Notes: a model not told the origin generated them from the letters alone. Positions 35,783 to 45,137 are shown, counted from the stretch's first letter. The stretch is 64,000 nucleotides of DNA from Nonomuraea muscovyensis (GCF_014207745.1 NZ_JACHJB010000001.1:310001-374000), one strand, 5' to 3'. Numbers and translations are program-made.

Positions 35783-37054
35783 ATGGCAGGTCTCGGGCGG
35801 TCGTTCACGCATCTGTGGGCCTCGGCGGCGCTGTCCAACCTCGCCGACGGCGTGCTGAAGGTCGGCGCGCCGCTGCTGGCCGTGTCGATCACGCGCTCCC
35901 CCACCGAGGTCGCCCTGGTCGGGGCGGCGGCCACGCTGCCGTGGCTGGTGTTCGCCCTGCCTGCGGGGGCGGTCGCCGACCGGGTGGACCGCCGGCGCGT
36001 CATGGCGCTGGCGAACGCGGGCCGCGCCGGAGGGCTCGTGGCGGCCGGCGCCCTGGCCGCGTCCGGTGTGCTGAACCTGTGGCTCATGCTGCTGGCCGTA
36101 CTGGTGGCCGGCGTGGCGGAGGTGTTCGCCGACACGGCCGCGCAGGCGGTCCTGCCGATGACGGTGCCGGCGGAGCGCCTGGCGGCCGCCAACGGCCGCG
36201 TGGTGGGCGCGCAGACGGTCGGCAACGACTTCGTCGGCGCCCCGCTGGCGGGCGTCCTGGTCACGCTCCTGCCCGCCGCCGTCCTCGGCGGCCCCGCCCT
36301 GCTGTACGGCGCCGCCGCGCTGCTCCTGCTGGGCATGCGCGGCCGGTTCCGGCCCGCCCGCCCCCCGCGGGCGGACGGGCAGGGAGCGGCGTCCATGCGA
36401 CGGGAGATCGCCGAGGCGCTGCGCTATCTGTGGGGGCACCGGTTCCTGCGCACGCTGGCCCTGTCCGCCGGGGCGATCAACGCCGCGAGCGCCGCCTACT
36501 TCGGCGTGCTCGTGCTGTGGCTGGTCGGCGAGGGGTCACGGGTCGGCCTGGAGCCCAGCGGCTACGGGCTGATGATGACGGCGCTGGCCGTCGGCGCGCT
36601 CGCCGGGTCGCTGGTCTCGGAGCGGATCACCAGGCTGCTCGGCGAGGGCCGGACCCTGGTGCTCATGTGGATGGTCTCCGCCCTGCTGCACCTCGTGCCC
36701 GTGCTGCTGCCCGTCGCCTGGCTGCTCTATCCCACCGCCGTGGTGTGGGGCCTGGCCGGCGCCAGCGCGAACGTGCTCGTCATCTCCGCCCGCCAGCGGC
36801 TCATTCCCGCCGAGCTGCTGGGCCGGGTCAACTCCGCCTACCGGTTGATCGGGATGGGCGGGATGCCGGTGGGCGCGGCGCTCGGCGGGGTGCTCGGCGA
36901 GTTGGCCGGGCTGCCCGCCGTCTTCCTGAGCGCCACGGCCGTCAGCGTCGCCGCCGTCTGCCTCGTGTGGCGTGTCGCACCTAGGCGAATTTCGGTGCCT
37001 TTGACCAGCGATCATACAGTTGACCCCACATCTGGATCACTTTCGGCACCCTAG
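35783..37054 (+). CDS. MFS transporter (MFS_3, drug-exporter-like)
   Basis: A 423-residue, twelve-helix transporter: FTHLWASAALSNLADGVLKV, the loop motif GAVADRVDRRRVM, VFADTAAQAVLPMTVP and ISARQRLIPAELLGRVNSAYR, which are typical of the MFS_3/TetV-like exporters of actinobacteria. GAGAGGG precedes the ATG. The divergent winged-helix regulator and the shared palindromes suggest substrate-induced expression. The substrate is unknown, perhaps a macrolide-like compound. Confidence 0.88.
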   Translation: MAGLGRSFTHLWASAALSNLADGVLKVGAPLLAVSITRSPTEVALVGAAATLPWLVFALPAGAVADRVDRRRVMALANAGRAGGLVAAGALAASGVLNLWLMLLAVLVAGVAEVFADTAAQAVLPMTVPAERLAAANGRVVGAQTVGNDFVGAPLAGVLVTLLPAAVLGGPALLYGAAALLLLGMRGRFRPARPPRADGQGAASMRREIAEALRYLWGHRFLRTLALSAGAINAASAAYFGVLVLWLVGEGSRVGLEPSGYGLMMTALAVGALAGSLVSERITRLLGEGRTLVLMWMVSALLHLVPVLLPVAWLLYPTAVVWGLAGASANVLVISARQRLIPAELLGRVNSAYRLIGMGGMPVGAALGGVLGELAGLPAVFLSATAVSVAAVCLVWRVAPRRISVPLTSDHTVDPTSGSLSAP

Positions 37055-37100
37055 ATCTGTGGTGAGATGACATGATTACCCCGGGCGACGAGGGGATGGC

Positions 37101-37907
37101 ATGCGGGAGATCGGCGGACGGTACCTCCTGAACGAGGAGGCCGGTCGTGGGGGGATGGGAGTCGTCTGGCGCGCGTTCGACCAGCTTCTCCACCGTGAGG
37201 TTGCGCTCAAGGAGCTGACGCTCACCGGCGAGGCCGAGATGGTGCGCCGCCGGGTGCTCCGCGAGGCGCGGATGGCCGCCCGGCTCACCCATCCCAACAT
37301 CATCACGGTCCACGACCTCATCGAGGAGGGCGGCAAGCTCTGGATCGTGATGGAGTACCTCGACGGGCTCTCGCTGCACCAGTTACTGTCGCAGGTGGGC
37401 ACGCTGCCCGCGCAGTCGGTGGCCGCGATCGGCCAGCACCTGCTGGCGGCGCTGCGCACCGCCCACCAGGCCGGGGTGCTGCACCGTGACGTGAAGCCGG
37501 CCAACGTCATGCTCACCGGCGACCGCGTCGTGCTCACCGACTTCGGCATCGCCACCGCCGAGGGCGACATCCGGATGACCACCTCACGCCGGCTGCGCGG
37601 CACGCCCGCGTTCATGGCCCCCGAGCGCCTCTACGGCGGCCCGGCCAGCAAGGAAGCCGACCTGTGGTCGTTCGGCGCCACCCTCTACAGCGCCGTCGAG
37701 GGCCAGCCGCCCTACCCCGGCCAGGACGCGGCGACCGTGCTCGCCATGGCGCGCAGCGGCGGCTACCCGACGCCGCGCCGCGCCGGGGTGATGCGCCCCC
37801 TCATCGAGGGCCTGCTGCACCCTGACCCGGTGCGCCGCTTCACCCTGGAGCAGACCGCGGGGCTGCTGGCGGGCATGCGCGCCAGCAGCTACCAGGCGGC
37901 GATCTAG
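37101..37907 (+). CDS. Small soluble Ser/Thr protein kinase
   Basis: A 268-residue Hanks-type kinase consisting of the catalytic domain only: glycine loop GRGGMGVVW, Lys37 in VALKEL, HRDVKPANVM, DFGIAT and the activation-segment TPAFMAPERL. There is no transmembrane helix and there are no PASTA repeats, in contrast to PknB. It is therefore a cytosolic kinase with an unknown partner. GAGGGG precedes ATG 37101. It ends four bases before the convergent acyltransferase gene. Confidence 0.92.
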   Translation: MREIGGRYLLNEEAGRGGMGVVWRAFDQLLHREVALKELTLTGEAEMVRRRVLREARMAARLTHPNIITVHDLIEEGGKLWIVMEYLDGLSLHQLLSQVGTLPAQSVAAIGQHLLAALRTAHQAGVLHRDVKPANVMLTGDRVVLTDFGIATAEGDIRMTTSRRLRGTPAFMAPERLYGGPASKEADLWSFGATLYSAVEGQPPYPGQDAATVLAMARSGGYPTPRRAGVMRPLIEGLLHPDPVRRFTLEQTAGLLAGMRASSYQAAI

Positions 37908-37911
37908 CTCC

Positions 37912-38676
37912 CTACAGCTCGTCCGCCCCGGCCCGCTTCTTCGCGCGGGCCTCGGCCTCGGCGGCGTCCATCGCGGCGGCCTCCTCCGGGGTGGGCGCCG
38001 TGCCGCCCAGGTGGGCCGGCTGCCACCAGACGCCGGGCGGGATCTCCGGGTAGGTCCGCTGCGCCCGGTCCACCAGCCCCGACAGCCGCTCGTGCAGGTC
38101 GGTCGTGTGCTTGGTGACGTCCTCGCCGCGCTTGGGATGCATCGGCTCGCCCACGATGATCGTGATGGGCACGTGCCGCTGCGTCAGCGCCTTCGGCCGG
38201 CCCTTGGTCCACAGCCGCTGGCTGCCCCACAGCGCCACCGGGATGATCGGCGTGTTGGTGGCCTGCGCCATGCGGATGGCGCCGTTCTTGATCTCCTTGA
38301 CCGTGAACGACCGGCTGATCGTGGCCTCGGCGAAGACGCCCACCACCTCGCCGGACTTCAGCTTGCGCAGCGCCGTCGCGTACGAGCCGGCCCCGGCGCC
38401 CCGGTCGACCGGGATGTGCTTCATGCCGCGCATCAGCGGCCCCGAGATGCGGTGGTCGAACACGTCCTGCTTGGCCATGAAGCGCACCAGACGCCCGGCG
38501 GGCAGCGCGGCGAACCCCGCGAAGATGAAGTCGAGGTAGCTGATGTGGTTGCTCACCAGCACCGCTCCACCGGTCCGCGGCACGTGCTCGGTCCCTTCGA
38601 GGTGGAAGCGGTAGTCGAGCACGCGAAAGAGGGTCCGCGCGGCGGCGATCACCGGCGGGTACACGATCTCAGCCAT
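37912..38676 (-). CDS. 1-acyl-sn-glycerol-3-phosphate acyltransferase (PlsC family)
   Basis: A 254-residue membrane-associated acyltransferase for phospholipid synthesis. The catalytic motif NHISYLDF (NHxxxxD) is near residue 44, followed by the phosphate-binding FAEATISRSF (in place of the common FPEGTRS) and IIPVALWGSQRLW. Its C-terminus is Ala/Glu-rich. A TAGGCT sequence (38696-38691, minus strand) 14 bases before the ATG could be its -10. It is monocistronic, between two plus-strand units. Confidence 0.88.
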   Translation of the reverse strand: MAEIVYPPVIAAARTLFRVLDYRFHLEGTEHVPRTGGAVLVSNHISYLDFIFAGFAALPAGRLVRFMAKQDVFDHRISGPLMRGMKHIPVDRGAGAGSYATALRKLKSGEVVGVFAEATISRSFTVKEIKNGAIRMAQATNTPIIPVALWGSQRLWTKGRPKALTQRHVPITIIVGEPMHPKRGEDVTKHTTDLHERLSGLVDRAQRTYPEIPPGVWWQPAHLGGTAPTPEEAAAMDAAEAEARAKKRAGADEL

Positions 38677-38803
38677 GTGCTGAAGGTAGCCTAGGTCGCC
38701 CCGTGCTGGGCAGCCCGGCCGTTCCGCCGACCTCGCCCTCCCCGGTCCCCCGCCTGGCGAGGTGACGCTTGCGGACGGGCGAAAAGGGGCAGATGTTGTG
38801 ACC

Positions 38804-39784
38804 ATGAAGAAGCTCATCAACACGGCGCAGTCCGTGGTCGACGAGGCCCTGAGCGGCATGGCGGCGGCCCACCCGTCACTGCGGGTGCACGAGCGGGTCG
38901 TCTACCGCGCCTCGGGACCGCGCGCGGGCAAGGTCGGGCTGGTCTCCGGCGGCGGGTCCGGGCACGAGCCGCTGCACGCCGGGTTCGTCGGGTACGGCAT
39001 GCTGGACGCCGCCTGCCCCGGAGAGGTCTTCACCTCGCCCGTGCCCGACCAGATCATCGAGGCCACCCGGGCGGTCGACGGCGGGGCGGGCGTCCTGCAC
39101 ATCGTCAAGAACTACACCGGCGACGTGCTCAACTTCGAGATGGCCGCCGAGCTGTGCGACGACGTCGAGGTGGCGAGCGTACTCGTGGACGACGACGTGG
39201 CCGTGGAGGACTCCCTCTACACCGCCGGCCGGCGCGGCACCGGCGCGACCCTGTTCGTGGAGAAGATCGCCGGCGCGCTGGCCGAGCAGGGGGCCCCGCT
39301 GGCCGAGGTGGCGCGGGTGGCGGCCGAGGTGGACGAGCGCAGCCGCTCGTTCGGCATCGCGCTGACCTCGTGCACGACGCCGGCGGCCGGCAAGCCGACG
39401 TTCGACCTGCCGGAGGGCGAGGTGGAGCTGGGCATCGGCATCCACGGCGAGCCGGGACGCAGGAGGGCGGCGATGGCCTCGGCACACGAGCTGGCCACCG
39501 TCGCCATGGAGGCGATCCACGGCGACCTGCCGCTCGCGGGCGACCTGCTCGTGATGGTCAACGGCATGGGCGGCACCCCGCTGATGGAGCTGTACGTGAC
39601 GTTCGCCGAGGTCGAGGCGTTCGTCCGGGGCAAGGGGGCGCGGGTGACCCGGTCGCTGGTGGGCAACTACGTGACGAGCCTCGACATGCAGGGGTTCTCC
39701 GTCACGGTGTGCCGGCTGGACGACGAGCTGACCCGCCTGTGGGACGCACCGGTCGACACGCCCGGCCTGCGGTGGGGGCGCTGA
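38804..39784 (+). CDS. dhaK: Dihydroxyacetone kinase subunit DhaK
   Basis: A 326-residue subunit binding dihydroxyacetone covalently through His214 in [11 protein letters not shown]. Other family marks are [18 protein letters not shown] and [17 protein letters not shown]. The common start MKKLIN is used; a GTG two codons upstream (38798) is better spaced from AGGGG. With DhaL and DhaM directly following, it forms the PTS-dependent enzyme that converts dihydroxyacetone to DHAP with phosphate from PEP. Confidence 0.95.
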   Translation: MKKLINTAQSVVDEALSGMAAAHPSLRVHERVVYRASGPRAGKVGLVSGGGSGHEPLHAGFVGYGMLDAACPGEVFTSPVPDQIIEATRAVDGGAGVLHIVKNYTGDVLNFEMAAELCDDVEVASVLVDDDVAVEDSLYTAGRRGTGATLFVEKIAGALAEQGAPLAEVARVAAEVDERSRSFGIALTSCTTPAAGKPTFDLPEGEVELGIGIHGEPGRRRAAMASAHELATVAMEAIHGDLPLAGDLLVMVNGMGGTPLMELYVTFAEVEAFVRGKGARVTRSLVGNYVTSLDMQGFSVTVCRLDDELTRLWDAPVDTPGLRWGR

Positions 39785-40425
39785 TGGACATCGGCTTCTT
39801 CGTCACCTGGTTCAAGGACGCGGCCGAGCAGATCAGGCTGCGCCGCGACCACCTGACGGAGCTGGACGCCGCCATAGGCGACGCCGACCACGGGGTCAAC
39901 CTCGACCGCGGCTTCACCGAGGTGTGCAAGGCGCTGGAGGACTGGCCGCCCACGGCGCCCGCACAGGCGCTGCTGACGGCGGGCACGACGCTGATCCGCC
40001 GCGTGGGCGGCGCCTCGGGCCCCCTGTACGGCTCGGCGTTCCGAGCGATGGGCAAGGCGCTGCAGGACCCGGTGACGCTGCCCGGGTTCGCCGCGGCGTT
40101 CGAGGCGGGCGTCGTCGCGGTCCAACGGCTCGGCAAGGCCGCGCCGGGCGACAAGACCATGATCGACGCGCTGGCTCCGGCGTCGCGGGCGCTGACGGCC
40201 GCCACACAGGAGGGGCTGACGCCGTACGAGGCGTTCCACCGGGCGGCCGTCGCGGCCGAGGAGGGGTCGCGGGCGACGATCCCGATGCGCGCCCGCAAGG
40301 GCCGCGCCAGCTATCTCGGCGAGCGCAGCGTCGGCCACGAGGACCCGGGGGCGGCGTCGTCGGCGCTCATCCTCGGGGCGCTGGCCGGGGTGGCGGTCAA
40401 GGAGGCGACCAAGGAGGTGGACTGA
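39784..40425 (+). CDS. dhaL: Dihydroxyacetone kinase subunit DhaL
   Basis: A 213-residue ADP-binding subunit that passes phosphate from DhaM to dihydroxyacetone on DhaK. The nucleotide/magnesium motif LDAAIGDADHGVNLDRG and GGASGPLYGSAFRAMG are intact, as is GDKTMIDAL. Its ATG shares the A of the dhaK stop, and its stop abuts the dhaM GTG, so the three subunits are made together. Confidence 0.95.
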   Translation: MDIGFFVTWFKDAAEQIRLRRDHLTELDAAIGDADHGVNLDRGFTEVCKALEDWPPTAPAQALLTAGTTLIRRVGGASGPLYGSAFRAMGKALQDPVTLPGFAAAFEAGVVAVQRLGKAAPGDKTMIDALAPASRALTAATQEGLTPYEAFHRAAVAAEEGSRATIPMRARKGRASYLGERSVGHEDPGAASSALILGALAGVAVKEATKEVD

Positions 40426-40806
40426 GTGGTCGGGATCGTCCTGGTGTCCCACAGCGCGGGACTGGCGGCGGAGACCGTCGCGCTCGCCCGGAGCATCGCC
40501 GGTGCGGACGTGCCCCTCGCGGCGGCCGGCGGCACCGCGGACGGCGGGGTCGGCACCAGCCTCGACCTCGTCGAGCGGGCGATCCGCGCCGCCGACCAAG
40601 GGGACGGCGTGCTGCTCATAGCCGACCTCGGCAGCTCGGTGCTGACGGCCCGGCTGGTGACGGAGCCGGGCCGGATCGTCCTGGCCGACGTGCCGTTCGT
40701 GGAGGGCACGATCGCCGCCGCGGTGACGGCGGGCGCGGGCGCGCCGCTGGAGCAGGTGCTCGCGGCCGCCGACGAGGCCCGCGGCTTCCGCAAGCTCGCC
40801 GACTGA
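40426..40806 (+). CDS. dhaM: Dihydroxyacetone kinase phosphotransfer subunit DhaM (EIIA domain only)
   Basis: A 126-residue EIIA-mannose fold protein. The phospho-accepting His is in LVSHSAGLA near residue 9, and LIADLGSSVLTARLV is typical. It stops after the EIIA domain, with no fused HPr or EI-like part as in enterobacterial DhaM, so it must be phosphorylated by separate general PTS proteins HPr and EI encoded elsewhere. GTG start, directly after the dhaL stop. Confidence 0.92.
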   Translation: MVGIVLVSHSAGLAAETVALARSIAGADVPLAAAGGTADGGVGTSLDLVERAIRAADQGDGVLLIADLGSSVLTARLVTEPGRIVLADVPFVEGTIAAAVTAGAGAPLEQVLAAADEARGFRKLAD

Positions 40807-40848
40807 CCGCACCCGCCCCCGCCTTCGCGGACTCTGCGGCCGACCCCC

Positions 40849-42588
40849 TCAGTGGCCCTTGAACGCCTCCTCCAGCCACCACGACGGGTGGTCGCGGGTG
40901 ACCTTGGCGTGCACGAGCAGCGGCCGGTCACGCGGCCCGTTGAGCCAGGCGGCGACTCCGGCCAGCTCCGACGGGTGCGTGACGGTCACCGCGTCGAACC
41001 CGTGCCCCCGGGCGACGGCAGCCAGGTCGGCGGGCGGGAACCGCACCAGGTCCAGCGAGTGCCCGTGCGGGCCGAAGTGATGCACCTCCGCGCCGTAGGC
41101 CTCGTCGTCGTAGACCACGACCACCATCGGCAGGCCCAGCCGGACGACGGTCTCCAGCTCGGCGGCACTCATCAGCGCCCCGCCGTCGCCCAGCGCGGCC
41201 ACCGGCAGCCGGTCGGGACGGGCCAGGGCCGCGCCGATCGCGGTGGCGAGACCCAGACCGATCGACTGGAACGCCTGGGTGAAGCAGAAGCCCTGCTCGT
41301 CCGGCACGTCCAGGAACATCGACGGATAGCCCATGAAGTTGCCCGAGTCGACGGCCACGATCCGCTCGACGGGCAGGAGGTCGTCCAGGGCGATGGTGAG
41401 CGTCCTGGGGTCGATCCGGCCGCCGCCGCTCTCGTCGGCGTAGGGCACGTCACGCCACCGGCCCTCGGCGCGGATCCGCCGGGCCAGCTCGGGCGCCCGC
41501 CGATCCCGCCGGGCCACGGCCCCGCCGGCCGGCCGGAGGGCCGCGGTGACCGCGCGGGCCGTGGCCGCGGTGTCGCCCACGACGCCGAGCGCCACCTGCC
41601 GGTGCGCGCCGATGGCCCGCTCGTCCACGTCCACCTGGACGACCGCGGCCCGCTCGCCGATCAGGGTGCCGTGGCGGGTGGTCCACATGTTCAGCGCGCA
41701 GCCCCAGCCGACGACCAGGTCGGCGTCGCGGATCAGCTCGGCGGCCAGCGGCGTGGCGAACCCGCCGCTGACGTCCAGGTCCCACGGGCTGCCGCGGAAC
41801 AGGCCGCGCGCGACGGCCGAGGTGGCGAGCAGCGCCCCGGTGCGGGCGGCCAGCTCCTCCAGCTCGTGCCGCGCGTGCCGGGCACCGCGCCCTGCGACGA
41901 ACACCGGCCTGCGCGCGCCGGCCAGCAGCCGCACCAGCCGCGCCACGTCCGCCTCTCCGGGCACGACCGCCTCCCCGGGCGCACCCGCGCCCTCGCCCGA
42001 AGCGGCCTCGGCCTCTCCCTGCGGGGTCCCGGCCGCTTCCCGGGCGGCCCGGTCGGCGGGGCAGGCGGCGTCGGCGGGGGCCGGTTGCGGCTCGACCGTG
42101 GCGGCCTGGACGTCGAGGGGCAGGTTGAGCAGCACCGTGCGCCGCTCCCGCCGGGCGGTGCGCAACGCGGCGACGGTCTCCTCGACCGCGTCGGCGGCCG
42201 AGGAGATCCGCATCGGCACCGCCCCGACCGCGCGGGCCAGGGCGTCCTGGTCGATGTGGAAGTTGGACCGGACGTCGGTGGCCTCACCGGCGAGCACCAC
42301 CAGGGGCGTGCGGCTCTTGGCCGCCTCGGCGACGCCCGTCATGGCGTTGGTGAGGCCGGGCCCCTGGTGCACCGACAGGACGGCCACCGTGCCGCTGACC
42401 CGGGCGTACGCGTCGGCCATCGTCGCCGCGCCGCCTTCGTGCCGCGCCGCGACGAAGCGCGCGCCGTGCGCCACGAGGGCGTTGGTCACGTGGAAGTTGC
42501 CGCTGCCCACCACCCCGAACACGCCCCGCACGCCCAGCACGGCCAGCGTCCGCCCGACGGCCTCGGCCACGTTCACCGGGTCACCCAT
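40849..42588 (-). CDS. Thiamine-diphosphate-dependent enzyme (acetolactate synthase/benzoylformate decarboxylase family)
   Basis: A 579-residue ThDP enzyme with three domains. The activating glutamate is in ARHEGGAATMADAYARV, and the ThDP/Mg motif is LGDGGALMSAAELETV with the second ligand region YDDEAYGAEVHHFGPHG. An Ala/Gly/Glu-rich linker (about 185-215) separates domains 1 and 2. It could be an acetolactate-synthase-like or 2-ketoacid decarboxylase; subfamily cannot be set from sequence alone. It follows the cyclase-family gene by 15 bases and probably shares its pathway. Confidence 0.85.
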   Translation of the reverse strand: MGDPVNVAEAVGRTLAVLGVRGVFGVVGSGNFHVTNALVAHGARFVAARHEGGAATMADAYARVSGTVAVLSVHQGPGLTNAMTGVAEAAKSRTPLVVLAGEATDVRSNFHIDQDALARAVGAVPMRISSAADAVEETVAALRTARRERRTVLLNLPLDVQAATVEPQPAPADAACPADRAAREAAGTPQGEAEAASGEGAGAPGEAVVPGEADVARLVRLLAGARRPVFVAGRGARHARHELEELAARTGALLATSAVARGLFRGSPWDLDVSGGFATPLAAELIRDADLVVGWGCALNMWTTRHGTLIGERAAVVQVDVDERAIGAHRQVALGVVGDTAATARAVTAALRPAGGAVARRDRRAPELARRIRAEGRWRDVPYADESGGGRIDPRTLTIALDDLLPVERIVAVDSGNFMGYPSMFLDVPDEQGFCFTQAFQSIGLGLATAIGAALARPDRLPVAALGDGGALMSAAELETVVRLGLPMVVVVYDDEAYGAEVHHFGPHGHSLDLVRFPPADLAAVARGHGFDAVTVTHPSELAGVAAWLNGPRDRPLLVHAKVTRDHPSWWLEEAFKGH

Positions 42589-42603
42589 CACGATGCCCCG
42601 CGC

Positions 42604-43377
42604 TCACCGCTCGACCAGGGCGAGCACGCGGACCGGGCTGCCGGAGCCGCCCACGATGGGCAGCGGCGGGGCGACGACCACCGCGCCGGTCACCGGCAGG
42701 CGGTCGAGGTTGCGCAGTTGCGTCAGACCGTACTTGCCCGCCCCCAGCAGGAACGAGTGACACGGGAAGGCCGGGTCGAAGGAGTGGGCGGCGCCCGCGT
42801 CCGTGCCGACCGTCTCGACGCCGAGCCCGAGGACGGGCGTCTCCTCGGCCAGCCAGCGCGCGCACTCGACGGAGACACCCGGCGTGTGCGGGCCGGTCTC
42901 GTCGGCGTTGAGGAACGCCTCCTGCTCGCCCGACCTGGTGTCCCAGCCGGTGCGGTAGAGCAGCCAGCCGCCGTCCGGCAACGGCCCGTGGACCCGCTCC
43001 CACGCCTTGACGTGGTCGACCTGGAGGAGGAAGTCGGGGTCCTTGCCCGCCTCGGCCGCGAAGTCGAGCACGACGGCCGGGGCGAGCAGGCTGGCGGGCG
43101 GCACCTGCGAGACGTCCTGCCCGTCGCGGGCCGTCACCCAGTGGACGGGAGCGTCGAAGTGCGTGCCGGTGTGCTCGCCGGTGTGAATGTCGTTCCAGTA
43201 CCAGGCCGGGCCGCGGTCGTCGTAACGGCTGATCTCCTCCAGCCGGAACGGGATCGTGTTGCCGAACGGCTCCGGCAGCCGAAGGATCGGGGTCTGCGAC
43301 GACAGGGGCGCTGTCAGGTCGATCACCTCGATCGCGCCGTCACGCACACCCTGGACGAGGCTCCGCAGCACCGACAT
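42604..43377 (-). CDS. Cyclase family metal-dependent hydrolase (kynurenine formamidase-like)
   Basis: A 257-residue protein with the family's metal motif HTGTHFDAPVHW near residue 69, an N-terminal DLTAPLSSQTPILRLP, and the late GVETVGTDAGAAHSFDPAFPCH. Relatives hydrolyse N-formylkynurenine, isatin or cyclic amides or esters. Co-transcribed with the ThDP enzyme, it may open a ring or amide to release a 2-keto acid that the ThDP enzyme then decarboxylates. The GAGGAGGAT sequence just before the ATG is the ribosome site. Confidence 0.85.
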   Translation of the reverse strand: MSVLRSLVQGVRDGAIEVIDLTAPLSSQTPILRLPEPFGNTIPFRLEEISRYDDRGPAWYWNDIHTGEHTGTHFDAPVHWVTARDGQDVSQVPPASLLAPAVVLDFAAEAGKDPDFLLQVDHVKAWERVHGPLPDGGWLLYRTGWDTRSGEQEAFLNADETGPHTPGVSVECARWLAEETPVLGLGVETVGTDAGAAHSFDPAFPCHSFLLGAGKYGLTQLRNLDRLPVTGAVVVAPPLPIVGGSGSPVRVLALVER

Positions 43378-43446
43378 GTCATCCTCCTCGATGGCCTTGG
43401 ACGCATCCTCCTACGGAGGGCTCACCGCCGCCAAACACCCGGGCGC

Positions 43447-44340
43447 TCACTTGCCCCGGCACGGCACCCGCTTGGCGTCGAGGTCCCAGTTCTTCAGCAG
43501 CGAGTTGAAGTTCTGGGCGTTCGAGCGGGCGCAGAACTCGCCGACGGGCAGCTCGTACTCCACCTGGAACACCGCCTTGCCCGCCTTGACGAACTGGTCG
43601 TAGCCGTAACGCCCGTTCTGCGCGGTGGTGCACTCGTCGTTGGCCCAGCACTCCTCGTTCAGCGCGAAGTCGTAGTACGGCAGGAGCTGCGGGATCTGCG
43701 TGACATCGTTCTTCAGCGCGATCGACATGCCCCGCTCGTGCGCCTCGTTGGCCAGCCAGGCGTTGTAGGCGAGTTGGTCGGCCCCGGTCAGCGGGAAGCC
43801 CGTGTCGTTGACGTAGCCGTCGATGAGGTCCGGCTCGACCGCGTCGAACCCGGCCTTCTTGCACATGTCCAGCCGGGCTTCCATGATCTTGCCGAGCGGG
43901 CCCTTGTACTGCCTGATGTCGAGCCAGCGTTCGCCGGGCCAGCCGTCCAGCTTCTTGCCGAGCACGGCGGCGGGGAAGCTCCGGGCGTCCGGCCGCCAGT
44001 TCTCGTAGGAGCCGGCGCTGATGTAGCAGACCACGCCCCGGCCGGGCTTGGCGGCCTTGAGCGCCTTGACGACGACGCCGTCCCGCGCCTCGAAGCCGTC
44101 GATGTCGTACATCTGCACGTCGAGGAACGGCTTGGTCGGCGGGGAGTCGAGCTGCCACTGCCAGCTGGTGTTGAGGGCGGGCCGCCAGCAGCCCTCGCAG
44201 GGCACCGGAGCGGGCAGCGCCGCGGCCTGGGTGGCCGCGGCGCTCGCGACCCTCTCGTCGCGCGCGGCGTGGGCCGGCGCGGGCAGGAGGACGGCGAGCA
44301 GGGCGACGGCCGCGACGGCCGCCGAGAAGATCTTGTGCAT
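43447..44340 (-). CDS. Secreted GH114 family protein (endo-alpha-1,4-polygalactosaminidase-like)
   Basis: A 297-residue exported protein with signal peptide (MHKIFSAAVAAVALLAVLLP...AHA). The body is the GH114/TIM-barrel type: WQWQLDSPP, VQMYDIDGFEA, VVCYISAGSYENWRPD, and EPDLIDGYVNDTGF, where the acidic EPD group lies at the expected active site. Homologues cleave galactosaminogalactan-like polymers in biofilm matrices. It is monocistronic and has four cysteines in the mature part, probably in disulphides. Confidence 0.85.
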   Translation of the reverse strand: MHKIFSAAVAAVALLAVLLPAPAHAARDERVASAAATQAAALPAPVPCEGCWRPALNTSWQWQLDSPPTKPFLDVQMYDIDGFEARDGVVVKALKAAKPGRGVVCYISAGSYENWRPDARSFPAAVLGKKLDGWPGERWLDIRQYKGPLGKIMEARLDMCKKAGFDAVEPDLIDGYVNDTGFPLTGADQLAYNAWLANEAHERGMSIALKNDVTQIPQLLPYYDFALNEECWANDECTTAQNGRYGYDQFVKAGKAVFQVEYELPVGEFCARSNAQNFNSLLKNWDLDAKRVPCRGK

Positions 44341-44395
44341 GACGGGCAACACTCCCGCGTCCCCGGCCCGCTTTCAAGCGATTCGGGAAGATCCG

Positions 44396-45049
44396 TCACA
44401 TCCTGATCCACTCGGCGCAGCCACCCGTCTGGAACGCCTTGTCGGTCGCGACGATGGTGACGGTGGCGGCGCTCTTGGGCATGTCGGCCGCGATGATGTC
44501 GGCGGCCTGCGGGACGGTGCTCCTGAGCCGGGCCCAGTAGCACATCGGCTGCCCGGCGGCGGGCCCGGTGGTGCGGTAGGTGCCCGGCTGGATGTCGACG
44601 CCGACCACGAGCGTGCGGTTGACGGCGGGCGCGCCGACGCGGCCCGTGCCGCCTGTCGCAGTGCCGCCTGTCGTTGGGCCGCCTGTCGCTGCGGGCGGGG
44701 TGGCTCCGGGAGCGGTGGCCGCGGGCGGTGTCACCGCTCCGGGAGCGGTGGCGGACGGGCCGGCGGTGCCCGGCGGGGTGGCGGCCGGATCTCCCCCGCC
44801 GGGCCGGGTCGCGGCGGGGTCGCCGGTGGCGAGCGGGTCGCCGCCCGGCCCCGAGGACTCCGGATCGACCGGCTCCTCCATGGTCACCGTGACGCGGGGG
44901 GCCGGGGGCGCGGCGACCGTCTCACCCGAGCCCAGGCCGATCACGTACCCCAGCAGGAACCCCACCGCGCACGTCAGCCCCGACACGAGCAGGATGACGC
45001 TCGCGCTGCCGGTCGCCCGGGGACGCTCGGGCGGAGGTCCGTAGATCAC
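44396..45049 (-). CDS. Membrane-anchored protein with Pro/Ala/Thr/Gly linker and extracellular tail domain
   Basis: A 217-residue protein of unknown function: a short cytoplasmic N-terminus, one helix (SVILLVSGLTCAVGFLLGYVIGL), about 90 residues of low-complexity Pro/Ala/Thr/Gly sequence built from short repeats (TPPAATGGPTTGGTATGG), then a compact domain VGVDIQPGTYRTTGP...CYWARL...AFQTGGCAEW. That last domain, with two cysteines, is common at the ends of actinobacterial surface proteins. Likely a cell-surface sensor or stalked protein. Confidence 0.75.
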   Translation of the reverse strand: MIYGPPPERPRATGSASVILLVSGLTCAVGFLLGYVIGLGSGETVAAPPAPRVTVTMEEPVDPESSGPGGDPLATGDPAATRPGGGDPAATPPGTAGPSATAPGAVTPPAATAPGATPPAATGGPTTGGTATGGTGRVGAPAVNRTLVVGVDIQPGTYRTTGPAAGQPMCYWARLRSTVPQAADIIAADMPKSAATVTIVATDKAFQTGGCAEWIRM

Positions 45050-45137
45050 GCGACCAGCGTCCCACCCCTGTCAACCACGCGCCGGCGCGCCCTGTCACCC
45101 GCCCTGTCAACGCTGCGGGCGGCCGTCACCCGCCCCG

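Noticed and set aside
40852..44406. 1184-codon open frame on the plus strand
   Set aside because: It lies antisense to the ThDP enzyme, cyclase and GH114 genes, whose motifs are intact. High-GC DNA leaves the opposite strand open; the product is low-complexity Arg/Gly/Val-rich.
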